In this document: positions 1 through 8,748 of the stretch, in pieces
Numbering within the stretch: the stretch's first letter is position 1
How the letters are laid out: the number at the start of each line of letters is the position of its first letter
Notes under the pieces: generated by a model
The model's input: the letters and a program-made list of their open reading frames with translations, nothing else
Told to the model about the DNA's origin: nothing
Databases searched by the model: none
Assembly: GCA_965224285.1 (NCBI GenBank)
Contig: OZ245043.1
Coordinates: 1,488,001 to 1,552,000, forward strand
Length of the DNA stretch: 64,000 bases
Direction: 5' to 3'
Source of the DNA: JAJCYK01 sp965224285
Lineage (GTDB): Bacteria > Bacteroidota > Bacteroidia > Cytophagales > Cyclobacteriaceae
Program-made: the position numbers and the translations under genes

Positions 1-1813
1 CTCTCAGGCTACCCAGTAGCATTGCAATTGGTGATCCACTATGCCATACCCCTTCCAGCCGATGCCCTCTGGTACGCACTATCAATGGCGCTTTCTGCCC
101 GCCTTTGGTTCGATACTGAAGCGTTGCCAAGTCATCGGTAAGAGTAGCCAGAGCATATACCAGGTAATCCAGATACTGGATCTCCGCTATGGGCTTTAAG
201 CCTCGAAGTGCCAGGCCAATTCCCTGACCAATGATAGTACATTCCCTGATTCCAGTATCCGTAACCCGCAGTTCACCGTGCTTTTTCTGTAGTCCTGCAA
301 ATGCCTGATTTACATCCCCTATTATACCTACATCTTCCCCAAAAGCCAGGATACGGGGATCGCGGCTTAGCGCGGCATCAAAACATGCCTGTAGCACCAA
401 TCTGCCATCTACCAATTTCTCATCTCCTTTGGGATATTTAGGCTTTACCTCTTTAACTTTCAAGGCGCTTTCCGATGATTGGCTATAGAGATGTGACCCA
501 TATCTTTCGCGATTTGCCTGCTCATTCTTATGGATCCATGATATGGCCTCCTCCCTGGCTGTCACTTTTTCATTACGCATATAGCGCAAAGCTTGCTTCA
601 TGGCTTTAAACGTATCCATACGCAAGGGATTCAACGTAGTTTCTAGTTCACGTTTAATATCGTTGATAGCTGTTTTATGACTGCTTTGCAAAGTGGCTTT
701 CTCCAGTATTTTTATGGCTTGCTGATAATCCTTTTTCATAGAAGCATTAAAAGCTTTCCAGGCGTCATTTTTGGCGGTTTTAGCCCGAATCTTTGCTTCA
801 GCCTCAATCTGATCCAATTCATCGGCAGTGGCAACTTCTTTTTCTAGTAGATACTGCCTGAATTTGAGATTGCAGTCATGCTCTCTCTCCCATTGCAGGC
901 GTTCTTCTGATTTATAGCGCTCATGAGATCCTGATGTACTGTGACCTTGGGGTTGGGTTAAATCCGTTACATGAATAAAGGTGGGTACGTGATCTTTCCT
1001 GGAAATTTCAGCGGCCTGCTCGAACACCTGGCATAACGCAGGATAATCATAACCCTTGACTTTAAATATTTCAAATCCTTGATCTTTTTTAGTGCGCTGA
1101 AAACCAGCTAGAGCTTTTGATATACTCCCTTTGGTAGTATGATATTCCTTTGGTACCGATATACCGTAATCATCATCCCATATGGCCATTACCACCGGTA
1201 TCTGTAATACACCAATAGCATTTATCGCTTCCAGAAACATACCTTCAGAAGTGGCGGCGTTTCCGATGGTACCAAAAACTACCTCGTTGCCATTTTGGGA
1301 AAACTCTTTAAACTGCTTCAGATCCGGGTTTTCCCGGTATAGCTTAGAAGCATATCCCAGGCCTACGATCCTGGGCATCTGGCCGGCGGTGGGCGATACG
1401 TCCGATATTGCGTAGTTGTGCTGGCTGAGATCTACCCAATTACCGGATTTATCCAGGGCGCGGGTAGCAAAGTGGCCATTCATCAATCTACCTGCACTCG
1501 CCGGATCCGCCTCCTCATCCGTATGGGCATAAAGTTGGGCAAAATATTGCTCGAGGGTTAGCTCACCCAAGGCAAACATAAAAGTTTGATCGCGGTAATA
1601 TCCAGACCTGATGTCACCACTCCGGAAAGCTCTGGCCATGGCCACTTGAGGCAATTCCTTTCCGTCCCCGAAAATCCCAAATTTTGCTTTACCCATAAAC
1701 ACTTCCTTTCTCCCCAACAAACTGGCCTCTCGGCTCTCACAACACACTTGATAATCCCGCAATAAAGTATCTACGGAATGTTTGGAGGTTGATATGGATT
1801 TTGTACTATTCAA
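1..1813 (-). CDS. Fused E1 alpha-beta subunit of a 2-oxoacid dehydrogenase (partial, runs off left edge)
   Basis: Thiamine-diphosphate-dependent E1 of a branched-chain or pyruvate-type 2-oxoacid dehydrogenase complex, which decarboxylates a 2-oxoacid and passes the acyl group to E2. About 604 codons are present. The alpha-like half (roughly residues 20-440) carries the segment FGIFGDGKE and a cofactor region GNAATSEG (about residues 182-190). The usual GDG and NN of E1-alpha are changed here to IGN and DDDYG, as I recall for this Bacteroidota subfamily. The beta-like half starts near residue 450 and shows FGEDVG near 489; its end lies outside the window. No ATG precedes the conserved N-terminal region. 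A TTG at 1813 is the first start after an in-frame TGA, and the promoter fits it. The family is clear, the substrate is not. Confidence 0.88.
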   Translation of the reverse strand, partial: MNSTKSISTSKHSVDTLLRDYQVCCESREASLLGRKEVFMGKAKFGIFGDGKELPQVAMARAFRSGDIRSGYYRDQTFMFALGELTLEQYFAQLYAHTDEEADPASAGRLMNGHFATRALDKSGNWVDLSQHNYAISDVSPTAGQMPRIVGLGYASKLYRENPDLKQFKEFSQNGNEVVFGTIGNAATSEGMFLEAINAIGVLQIPVVMAIWDDDYGISVPKEYHTTKGSISKALAGFQRTKKDQGFEIFKVKGYDYPALCQVFEQAAEISRKDHVPTFIHVTDLTQPQGHSTSGSHERYKSEERLQWEREHDCNLKFRQYLLEKEVATADELDQIEAEAKIRAKTAKNDAWKAFNASMKKDYQQAIKILEKATLQSSHKTAINDIKRELETTLNPLRMDTFKAMKQALRYMRNEKVTAREEAISWIHKNEQANRERYGSHLYSQSSESALKVKEVKPKYPKGDEKLVDGRLVLQACFDAALSRDPRILAFGEDVGIIGDVNQAFAGLQKKHGELRVTDTGIRECTIIGQGIGLALRGLKPIAEIQYLDYLVYALATLTDDLATLQYRTKGGQKAPLIVRTRGHRLEGVWHSGSPIAMLLGSLR

Positions 1814-1864
1814 TAAGGAACTTGGATGATTTGAAAGATGCCTTCAGCGTACACTAAAGACAGT

Positions 1865-1895
1865 CAAAAATACGCAATTTAAGGGGTTTTTCAAA
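1865..1895 (-). promoter_or_regulatory. Bacteroidota-type promoter for the E1 fusion gene
   Basis: On the minus strand a TTTG (1895-1892) is followed after exactly 19 bases by TATTTTTG (1872-1865). This matches the known Bacteroidota sigma-ABfr consensus TTTG-N19-TAnnTTTG. Transcription should begin near 1858, giving a leader of about 45 bases before the TTG start at 1813. Confidence 0.7.
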
Positions 1896-1962
1896 GTTCT
1901 CTCCCTCCCCCCGGATGTAAGAAATTGCTATATATTAATGTGCCCTTAATTGAAGCAAATAT

Positions 1963-1970
1963 TATATTTG
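1963..1970 (+). promoter_or_regulatory. -7 element TATATTTG before the DUF1573 gene
   Basis: TATATTTG fits TAnnTTTG exactly and lies 24 bases before the ATG at 1994. It is inside the longer open frame that begins at 1925, so it argues for the downstream start. I see no good TTTG at the right distance upstream. Confidence 0.5.
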
Positions 1971-1993
1971 TCCAATCGTTGCTTGCGGTAAAA

Positions 1994-2773
1994 ATGACCG
2001 GATATTTACCATATTACCAAATAATTATCTTTCTCCTTTGGGCAGGGATTAGTCAGGCTCAGCCCAAGATGGTATTTAATGCTAAAACCCACGATTTTGG
2101 CCAGATTGAGGAGGGTACGATGGCTGAATATGAATTTGAGTTTACCAATCAGGGTGATGCTCCCCTGGTAATATCTACCGTCAAAGCTTCCTGCGGATGT
2201 ACCACACCCTATTGGACTAAGGAACCTGTAATGCCTGGAGGTAATGGGGTGATAAAGGCCTCATACAATAGCCAAAACCGTCCGGGTGGCTTCAACAAAA
2301 CCATAACGGTAACCGCGAATGCAGCCAATGCCACTCATATATTGTATATCAAAGGAGTGGTAATAAAGCCCACTACTTCCCAACCAATGTTCACTGCAGC
2401 AGAGTTAAGCAGATCTCCAAAGATAGAGATCTCTAATCCGCAGGTAGACCTGGGTAAAGTACCCCTCGATAATACCCATACGTTAGAATTTGAGGTCCGG
2501 AACTCTGGACCTACCACCCTACAAATTAAGGGAGTACAATCTGCATGTAACTGTTTGAGACTACACCAGGGAAGAACTTTGACTATTGAGGGAGGCGCTG
2601 CCGGATCTCTCAGGCTTGATCTGCTTCCCAGCAAAACCGGGGACTTCACCCATCAAGCCAAAATTCTGAGCAATGATATAATACAACCGGTTCATAATAT
2701 TTATGTTAAGGTACAGGTAGTACAAACTGCTACCAGTATCGTAAAAGATTCTCCCTCAAAAATTACTTTCTGA
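1994..2773 (+). CDS. Secreted DUF1573 domain protein
   Basis: A 259-residue protein with a signal peptide (hydrophobic segment about residues 8-20, followed by QAQ) and two DUF1573/ASPM-like immunoglobulin-fold domains. The first contains the typical SCGCTT motif at residues 66-71, and the second has a related CNC near its middle. DUF1573 proteins are common exported proteins in Bacteroidota, and their biochemical role is not established. The open frame extends to 1925, but I chose ATG 1994 because it puts a proper signal peptide at the N-terminus and lies just after a TAnnTTTG element. It is followed 81 bases later by alanine dehydrogenase, which seems to have its own promoter. Confidence 0.85.
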   Translation: MTGYLPYYQIIIFLLWAGISQAQPKMVFNAKTHDFGQIEEGTMAEYEFEFTNQGDAPLVISTVKASCGCTTPYWTKEPVMPGGNGVIKASYNSQNRPGGFNKTITVTANAANATHILYIKGVVIKPTTSQPMFTAAELSRSPKIEISNPQVDLGKVPLDNTHTLEFEVRNSGPTTLQIKGVQSACNCLRLHQGRTLTIEGGAAGSLRLDLLPSKTGDFTHQAKILSNDIIQPVHNIYVKVQVVQTATSIVKDSPSKITF

Positions 2774-2854
2774 TTTCTGCAAACAGAATTAATTTCCTCC
2801 TGTATTCTATGAGGCGGGTTGCGTATATTTACGCTCCACAAACCACTAAACCCC

Positions 2855-3970
2855 ATGATCGTAGGAGTACCTCAGGAAATTAAAAATAATGAAAATCGGG
2901 TGGCGGTCACACCTTCCGGAGTCAGAGAGTTTCACAAGAACGGACACCAGGTATTAGTACAGGCTTCAGCAGGCGAGGGGAGCGGATTTTCGGATGATCA
3001 GTACCGGCAAGCGGGAGCGGAAATCATTCAGGATATTGAAGGAGTCTATCAGAAAGCAGAAATGATCGTTAAGGTTAAGGAACCCATCGAACCAGAATAT
3101 GATCTAATCAAGTCAGGCCAACTGGTGTTCACCTATTTTCATTTTGCTTCCAGCGAAGCCCTAACTCGTGCCATGGTAAAAAGTTCGGCCATTTGCCTGG
3201 CATATGAAACCGTGGAAACTATTGATGGAAGCCTGCCCCTCCTGATCCCAATGTCGGAAGTAGCGGGCAGGATGGCCATCCAGGAGGGAGCTAAATACCT
3301 GGAAAAGCCACTGGGGGGAAGAGGCATCTTACTGGGAGGAGTGCCAGGGGTACGGCCCGCCAAGGTAATGATCCTGGGTGGTGGTGTTGTGGGTACTCAG
3401 GCCGCCTATATGGCTGCCGGGTTAGGGGCTGATGTGATAATATTGGATATTAACCTGCCTCGATTAAGATACCTGTCGGATATCATGCCTGCTAATGTCA
3501 GTACATATATGTCCTCCGAATTAAATATCCAGGACTTATTGAGCTCTCATGATCTTATTGTAGGTGCAGTATTGATTCCCGGAGCCAAAGCACCCCATCT
3601 GATCACCCGCGACATGTTGAAGCTCATGCGACCCGGAACGGTGGTAGTGGATGTAGCAGTAGATCAAGGTGGGTGTATTGAGACATGCAAGCCTACCACT
3701 CATGAGAATCCCACCTACACGGTAGATGGGATATTACATTATTGTGTGGCCAATATGCCTGGAGCGGTCCCCTATACATCTACCTTGGGCCTTACCAATG
3801 CCACTTTACCGTATGCGTTGAAGCTCGCCAACCTGGGCTGGAAGCAAGCCTGTAACATTGACGCTGGGCTTAAACTAGGTCTGAATGTGATAAATGGAGA
3901 AGTGGTATATGGGGCAGTTGCTGAGGCTTTTGACTTACCGCTGACAGCAGTGGATCAATTTTTAACCTAG
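2855..3970 (+). CDS. ald: Alanine dehydrogenase
   Basis: NAD-dependent enzyme interconverting L-alanine and pyruvate plus ammonia. The product is 371 residues, normal for the family. With the ATG at 2855, the catalytic residues fall at Lys75 (in VKVKEP) and His96 (in YFHFA), exactly the numbering of characterised bacterial enzymes, which supports this start over an in-frame one at 2819. The dinucleotide-binding loop GGGVVG lies near residue 173. A TATATTTA at 2824-2831 resembles a Bacteroidota -7 element. The gene is convergent with the nuclease-fold gene that ends 5 bases away. Identification is secure. Confidence 0.95.
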   Translation: MIVGVPQEIKNNENRVAVTPSGVREFHKNGHQVLVQASAGEGSGFSDDQYRQAGAEIIQDIEGVYQKAEMIVKVKEPIEPEYDLIKSGQLVFTYFHFASSEALTRAMVKSSAICLAYETVETIDGSLPLLIPMSEVAGRMAIQEGAKYLEKPLGGRGILLGGVPGVRPAKVMILGGGVVGTQAAYMAAGLGADVIILDINLPRLRYLSDIMPANVSTYMSSELNIQDLLSSHDLIVGAVLIPGAKAPHLITRDMLKLMRPGTVVVDVAVDQGGCIETCKPTTHENPTYTVDGILHYCVANMPGAVPYTSTLGLTNATLPYALKLANLGWKQACNIDAGLKLGLNVINGEVVYGAVAEAFDLPLTAVDQFLT

Positions 3971-3975
3971 CCAGC

Positions 3976-4422
3976 CTAGGCATACGCAGGCAAGTTTTCA
4001 AGAAAAGTGTATTTCTTGCTAGAATAGTCCATCAGACAGCAATAGTGTTGCAACCCATTGGTGATAACCAAATGCCTGGCCTTTAATCCCTGATTGTACC
4101 TGGAAAGCTGCTCAAAAACCCTCTGATCCAAAGGCACTCGTGCGGCCTTACATTCAACCAGCATAAAGGGATTGGCAAGTCGATCATATATCATGATATC
4201 TGCCCGCCGACTTAGTTTTGGGTAAGACCTTACCCCGAACTCCACTTTCATCAAAGACCTGGGATAACCGAGATGATTCAATAGATAATTGAGAAAGTTT
4301 TGTCTTACCCACTCTTCAGGGGTAAGTACGATATATTTTTTCCTGAATTGGTCATAGATCAAACGCCTGCCATCATGCTCCCTAATGCGAGGATGAAATT
4401 CTGGTAAATTCAAGGAAGTCAT
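3976..4422 (-). CDS. Orphan HsdR N-terminal-like (PD-(D/E)XK fold) protein
   Basis: A 148-residue protein resembling the N-terminal nuclease domain of type I restriction subunit R (HSDR_N_2). Visible signature: a basic region SRRADIMIYD, then VECKAA about 17 residues later. This gives the D...ExK catalytic pattern of PD-(D/E)XK nucleases. No helicase, methylase or specificity subunit is nearby, so this is not a restriction system. Stand-alone proteins of this kind are widespread in Bacteroidota and their function is unknown to me. It is divergent from the SLC13 permease. Confidence 0.75.
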   Translation of the reverse strand: MTSLNLPEFHPRIREHDGRRLIYDQFRKKYIVLTPEEWVRQNFLNYLLNHLGYPRSLMKVEFGVRSYPKLSRRADIMIYDRLANPFMLVECKAARVPLDQRVFEQLSRYNQGLKARHLVITNGLQHYCCLMDYSSKKYTFLENLPAYA

Positions 4423-4471
4423 TTGATTTGAAATGATTAGGCTGTTTGATACAATTTTACGGAGTATACTC

Positions 4472-4479
4472 TATATTTG
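4472..4479 (+). promoter_or_regulatory. -7 element TATATTTG before the SLC13 permease gene
   Basis: An exact TAnnTTTG match 22 bases before the ATG at 4502. A TTTG lies upstream at 4445-4448, but with a 23-base spacer that is longer than usual. Confidence 0.5.
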
Positions 4480-4501
4480 CCGGGATTACCACTAAGGTAG
4501 G

Positions 4502-6286
4502 ATGATCCCTAATAACATTCAAGCGCTATTCGTCATGGCCGTGATTGTCATGGCGTTTTTATTGATATACCGGCGATTACTTCGACCGCCCATCACTTTT
4601 CTTTTAGCTAATCTGTTATTTTTGGTTTCAGGCATATTACAGCCAGGGGACCTTTTGGCAGGGTTAGCTAATGAGTCTATAGTAAGTATTATTCTATTGA
4701 TATTATTGACGGCTGGTCTGAGAAAAAACTTTCGCATGGAGATGCTGCTTGACCGAATTTATGGCTCAGTGACATCCTATCGGGGGTTTTTAGGGCTAAT
4801 GATGACTAAAGTAGCCTTGATCAGTGCCATTATGAACAATACTCCAGTAGTCGCTGCCATGTCTCCCTATGTTTTTAATTGGGGGAGAAAGAATAAGGTA
4901 AACCCTTCAAAATTACTGATTCCGCTGTCCTACGCTACCATTTGCGGAGGTATGATTACCCTGATCGGAACTTCCACTACCCTGGTTCTAAACGGCTTTT
5001 TAATCGAGAGGGGTTTGAACACCATCCCGGTATTGAAATTACTGGTAATCGGTTTGGCGGTAACTGTGGCGGTTATCTTGTTCATGGTGGTGTTTGGTCA
5101 TTTTCTGCTACCTGATAGAAAAGAAGCTTTGGACGAGTTTGAGAATGAACAACGTCAATATCTCCTGGAAGCCAAGCTGGACCCCCAATCTCTCATTGCG
5201 GGAAAAACGGTAAAAGAAGCTGAGTTGCGGCATCTTAAAGGGCTATACCTGGTTGAGATTATTCGTGAAAATGAGATTATTAGTCCAGTCGATCCTACTG
5301 AGCAATTGCAAGGGGACGACACTCTTATATTTGCAGGGAATACCAGCGACATTTTAGATCTGGTCACTTCTGGAAAGGGCTTGAACTTGCCCCACTCCGG
5401 GACTTCAATACGCAAGGACCACATTCACCTGGTGGAAGTGGTGGTAAGCAGTGACTCCAATCTAATCGGTAAAAAAGTGCAAGACAGTGATTTTAGGAAT
5501 CGCTACCAGGCAGCTATTGCGGCCATACACCGCAACGGGGAATTCCTAAGAGGTAAAATTGGAGAGATCCGGATCCACCAAGGTGACCTGTTGCTGTTGC
5601 TGGCTGGAAAGAGGTTTAAGAGGAATCTGGAACTCTATCGAGACTTGTACGTTATCTCCGAATTAGAGCCATTGATCAGACCCAGTAAACAAAAGGCCTG
5701 GTCACTGGCGCTGGTTGCCTTAACGGCCTTGGTATTACTGATGATTGGCCATTTTTCCTTGTTCACCTCATTATTGATCGTGATAGCGGTAATGGCAGGC
5801 TTAAAAATGATCGATATGCAGGACATTAAAAGAGAGATAGATTTCAATTTGGTGGCCATTTTGGTATTTTCCCTGGCCCTGGGGATGGCTGTGATCAATA
5901 CCGGGGCGGGCGATTTAATGGCACAGGCAATAATTGATCTATTTTCGATATGGGGGCCTCCAGGAGTTATGGCAGCCTTACTAGTCATTACCACCTTATT
6001 GACCTCCTTTATCAGTAATGTAGGGGCGGTTTCAGTCACCTTCCCTATAGCCATGTCGCTGGCCAACTCCTATCAAATTGATGGTTCACCGTTTTACCTG
6101 GCCCTGGCATTTGCTGCCTCAGCTGCTTTTCTTACTCCCATGGGCTATCAAACCAATCTGATTGTATACGGTCCAGGCGGATACACTTACGGTGACTTTT
6201 TTAAGGCCGGATTGCCGGTAACCATAATATATCTTACCTCGGTGTTTTTATTGTTGAAGTGGCTTTATCCGGAATTATGGTACTAA
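4502..6286 (+). CDS. SLC13 (DASS) family anion permease with TrkA-C domains
   Basis: A 594-residue inner-membrane transporter of the divalent anion:Na+ symporter class. The N-terminal membrane half has the NNTPVVA loop (about residues 112-118) and IGTSTTLVLNG, and the C-terminal half has the matching SNVGAVSVTFP loop. Between them (about residues 215-380) are two soluble RCK_C/TrkA_C regulatory domains, as in many bacterial sulfate or dicarboxylate carriers. The substrate cannot be read from the sequence; sulfate is a guess from related proteins. The gene stands alone, with a promoter in front and an intrinsic terminator directly behind. Confidence 0.88.
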   Translation: MIPNNIQALFVMAVIVMAFLLIYRRLLRPPITFLLANLLFLVSGILQPGDLLAGLANESIVSIILLILLTAGLRKNFRMEMLLDRIYGSVTSYRGFLGLMMTKVALISAIMNNTPVVAAMSPYVFNWGRKNKVNPSKLLIPLSYATICGGMITLIGTSTTLVLNGFLIERGLNTIPVLKLLVIGLAVTVAVILFMVVFGHFLLPDRKEALDEFENEQRQYLLEAKLDPQSLIAGKTVKEAELRHLKGLYLVEIIRENEIISPVDPTEQLQGDDTLIFAGNTSDILDLVTSGKGLNLPHSGTSIRKDHIHLVEVVVSSDSNLIGKKVQDSDFRNRYQAAIAAIHRNGEFLRGKIGEIRIHQGDLLLLLAGKRFKRNLELYRDLYVISELEPLIRPSKQKAWSLALVALTALVLLMIGHFSLFTSLLIVIAVMAGLKMIDMQDIKREIDFNLVAILVFSLALGMAVINTGAGDLMAQAIIDLFSIWGPPGVMAALLVITTLLTSFISNVGAVSVTFPIAMSLANSYQIDGSPFYLALAFAASAAFLTPMGYQTNLIVYGPGGYTYGDFFKAGLPVTIIYLTSVFLLLKWLYPELWY

Positions 6287-6287
6287 A

Positions 6288-6314
6288 AAAAGCCTTCGCT
6301 AAGAGAAGGCTTTT
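6288..6314. terminator. Bidirectional intrinsic terminator
   Basis: A 10-bp perfect stem, AAAAGCCTTC and GAAGGCTTTT, with a 7-base loop lies just behind the permease stop. It has an A run on one side and a T run on the other, so it can terminate both this gene and the convergent exb operon. Confidence 0.85.
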
Positions 6315-6341
6315 CCGATATTAATTTGAAACTATTGTTGG

Positions 6342-6815
6342 TTATCCGCCGCTGGTTTCATCGGTTTTTTCCGGAGTAGCATACATGATCTTGCGGGCAT
6401 TGGCCTCACGAAGTTGTTGCTGCACATCCGATACGATCCCCATTTTGGCCTCGCTGTCAATTTTAAGGCTAATGGTGATCTGATCCCTTTCCACCTCATC
6501 CAGCTTATCCTTTTCCTTGTTTACCCATAGCACCAAATCCTTAGGTTCAATCAGAACATCGTTAGCCTGAATCTTAGGCTCGGTTCCATAAAGGTTGGTT
6601 TTCTTGGGCTTGCCGATATAGAGATGGCTTACCAATGATTTTTTTTCCAATTTACTCAACTGAGTGGCCCGTGGTAACTGCTGCTGCACCAGTATGTCCG
6701 TCTCTCGCAATACGGTGGTAACCATAAAGAAGAACAATAACATAAAGATAATATCAGGCAGCGCCGCAGTGGGTATCTCCTGTGATGCTTTGGTTTTCTT
6801 CTGAAATTTAGACAT
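6342..6815 (-). CDS. ExbD/TolR biopolymer transport protein (second copy)
   Basis: A 157-residue energy-transducing protein with one N-terminal membrane helix (about residues 20-38) containing the conserved Asp21 used for proton coupling, and a periplasmic domain. It follows the other ExbD with a 1-base gap and is the last gene of the operon. With the ExbB-like channel it should couple proton motive force to an outer-membrane process (TonB-dependent uptake or Tol-like envelope work). No TonB gene is present. The length is close to the family norm. Confidence 0.9.
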   Translation of the reverse strand: MSKFQKKTKASQEIPTAALPDIIFMLLFFFMVTTVLRETDILVQQQLPRATQLSKLEKKSLVSHLYIGKPKKTNLYGTEPKIQANDVLIEPKDLVLWVNKEKDKLDEVERDQITISLKIDSEAKMGIVSDVQQQLREANARKIMYATPEKTDETSGG

Positions 6816-6816
6816 A

Positions 6817-7410
6817 CTAACCTCCTACGTTACTTGGTTCCGCAATTGATATGTTTTTAGGAAAGGTTACTTTTCCATTTTCCTTACCCCGGGCCTGATC
6901 ATACAGTCGACGTTGCTCTGGAGTTTTTTTAACGGTATTTCGCAATTCCCTGAATTCATCACCGGTCATTCCCACCCGCTCTCCGTACATCTCGTTGTAT
7001 GCGGCATCCAACTGGTCCAATACTTCTATGAATATCTCATAGCTGCTTCCGCGGTCAGTTTTAAAGGAAACTACTGCCTCTTCAGGACTATCGGATAAAC
7101 TTGGGTTGCGGCCGTTATTAAGCACGAATTCCTTCACCTCATTCTTGATAATAGAGATATCTGTAACCGGTTCATCCTCCACCAACAACTGATCATTTGA
7201 ATTCACCAGAATCTTGAAAATATTCCGATCATTCTTGGTGATATCAGGTGGTGGTTGATTGGGATCCGGCTTAGGTGGCAGGGTAAATAAAATACCCCGG
7301 TCATTCGGGAATGTGGTGGTTACCAGAAAGAATATTAACAATAAGAAAGCAATGTCGGCCATAGAGCCGGCATTGATTTCATTTTTTCCTCTTCTTGAAG
7401 ATCTAGCCAT
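6817..7410 (-). CDS. ExbD/TolR biopolymer transport protein (first copy)
   Basis: A 197-residue protein with a single membrane helix (about residues 18-36) bearing the conserved Asp19. The periplasmic part is longer than usual, with a proline-rich stretch just after the helix (about residues 47-57). Two different ExbD genes in tandem are typical of Bacteroidota exb operons. Its ATG shares one base with the stop of the preceding small membrane gene (TAATG), so translation is probably coupled. Confidence 0.9.
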   Translation of the reverse strand: MARSSRRGKNEINAGSMADIAFLLLIFFLVTTTFPNDRGILFTLPPKPDPNQPPPDITKNDRNIFKILVNSNDQLLVEDEPVTDISIIKNEVKEFVLNNGRNPSLSDSPEEAVVSFKTDRGSSYEIFIEVLDQLDAAYNEMYGERVGMTGDEFRELRNTVKKTPEQRRLYDQARGKENGKVTFPKNISIAEPSNVGG

Positions 7411-7736
7411 TAGTTAAATGCTTTAGAAACTTCGGTATAAATAATGCTGACAATGGCTGCTGCAAACAACAAGTACATGGTTATCAGCAGACCACCTACA
7501 AACTTGGATATCCCAGCTCCCACATTTTGCGCGGTATAGGTAGTTAATACCTCATTACCGGAAATAAAATAAGAGATAAAGAATACCACTAGCAACACTC
7601 CCAAACCGATAGCGGTTGAAACCAAGGTTTTGGGGTTGTCCAGCGCTTTTATTAAAGGCAGAACAACAACTGCAATTACTGCTATTCCTATTAGGATATA
7701 CGTTAAATATAATCCAATGTTTATTACTCCATCCAT
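7410..7736 (-). CDS. Small membrane protein between ExbB and ExbD
   Basis: A 108-residue protein made almost entirely of three hydrophobic helices (about residues 5-27, 38-58 and 80-103), with no domain I can name. It lies between the ExbB-like gene (17-base gap) and exbD (1-base overlap), so it is surely co-expressed with them. I infer an accessory subunit or assembly factor of the ExbB/ExbD motor. Similar small proteins occur at this place in other Bacteroidota as far as I recall. Confidence 0.75.
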   Translation of the reverse strand: MDGVINIGLYLTYILIGIAVIAVVVLPLIKALDNPKTLVSTAIGLGVLLVVFFISYFISGNEVLTTYTAQNVGAGISKFVGGLLITMYLLFAAAIVSIIYTEVSKAFN

Positions 7737-7753
7737 AATTTACAGTAGTTTAA

Positions 7754-8521
7754 TTAAGGTGTGGTGGTAGTATGTGGATGTTTGTGCTTAACCAGCATGT
7801 CAACCAAGGTAATGGAAGCGTCTTCCATGCTGTTGACCAGGCTGTCAATTTTGGATACACAGTAGTTGTAGAACAACTGCAGGATTACCGCCACAATCAG
7901 ACCTGCTACTGTAGTTAAAAGTGCTTGTTTAATACCGGAAGCCACCAGTGAGGGAGATATATCCCCGGCAGCCTGAATGGCATCGAAAGCTTCTATCATA
8001 CCCAATACCGTACCCATGAAACCCAGCATCGGGGCTAACGCAATAAATAACTGCACCCAAACCAATCCTTTCTCCAGTCGGCCCATTTCTACTGATCCAT
8101 AGGCAATTATAGATTTTTCAACCATTTCAATACCTTCTGACATTCGCATCAATCCCTGGGTAAAAATAGAAGCCACAGGGCCCTTGGTGCTCTTAGTCAC
8201 TTCCTTGGCAGCCTCTACCCCTCCCGACGCCAGGGCATCTTCTACCCTTGCTAATAGTTTGTCGGTATTAGTGGTAGCCAGATTTAGGGTAATGATCCTT
8301 TCAATAGCTATAGCCAGGCCTAAGATGAGACAAAGCAGAACAATGCCCATAAATACCCATCCGCCTTCAATGAATTTCTCTTTAACTCTTTGGTGGAAAT
8401 TTTGGCCATCATCTGGTGCAACTAACTCGGTAGCTTCATCAGCGTCCTGTGCATAGCTGTAATCAGAGTAACCCAAGGCTAAGAACCCGGTAAGCATTAA
8501 CAATGCGAATAACTTTTTCAT
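7754..8521 (-). CDS. exbB: MotA/TolQ/ExbB proton channel family protein
   Basis: A 255-residue inner-membrane channel subunit. It begins with a signal-peptide-like segment (about residues 1-24, ending YAQ), unusual for enteric ExbB but common in Bacteroidota. Membrane helices follow at about residues 55-75, 155-178 and 200-222, with the MotA/TolQ segment GFMGTVLGMIEAF in the second. It forms the stator with the two downstream ExbD proteins. It heads the four-gene operon that ends at 6342. Confidence 0.9.
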   Translation of the reverse strand: MKKLFALLMLTGFLALGYSDYSYAQDADEATELVAPDDGQNFHQRVKEKFIEGGWVFMGIVLLCLILGLAIAIERIITLNLATTNTDKLLARVEDALASGGVEAAKEVTKSTKGPVASIFTQGLMRMSEGIEMVEKSIIAYGSVEMGRLEKGLVWVQLFIALAPMLGFMGTVLGMIEAFDAIQAAGDISPSLVASGIKQALLTTVAGLIVAVILQLFYNYCVSKIDSLVNSMEDASITLVDMLVKHKHPHTTTTP

Positions 8522-8588
8522 AGTTTCAATTTTAATCTTCAGATAAGGATAATTAAAGTATAATTTATAAGGTCATTCTGTCGAGAAG

Positions 8589-8676
8589 CGGAGAGGAAGG
8601 GATTCGAACCCCCGGTACCCTTTTGGGGCACACTCACTTTCCAGGCGAGCACCTTCGACCACTCGGTCACCTCTCC
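8589..8676 (-). tRNA. tRNA-Ser (anticodon GGA)
   Basis: The minus strand folds into a class II tRNA: acceptor stem GGAGAGG with CCTCTCC and discriminator G, anticodon loop CTGGAAA giving anticodon GGA, a long variable arm, and a T arm with GGTTCGAATCC. The length is 88 nt. The 3' CCA is not encoded (the next bases are CTT), so it must be added after transcription. Confidence 0.96.
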
Positions 8677-8748
8677 AGTTTTAAAAACACGATAGACACA
8701 AATAAATCAATAAAAAACACTTTATGCAAATTTTACAGAATTTTTTAC

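Noticed and set aside
3139..3363. Long antisense open frames inside ald, the SLC13 gene, mgtE, ftsZ and others
   Set aside because: They lie fully inside well-conserved genes on the opposite strand and show low-complexity composition typical of shadow frames.
3965..3981. Hairpin CCTAG-CCAGC-CTAGG at the end of ald as a terminator
   Set aside because: The stem has only 5 pairs and no T run follows on either strand.
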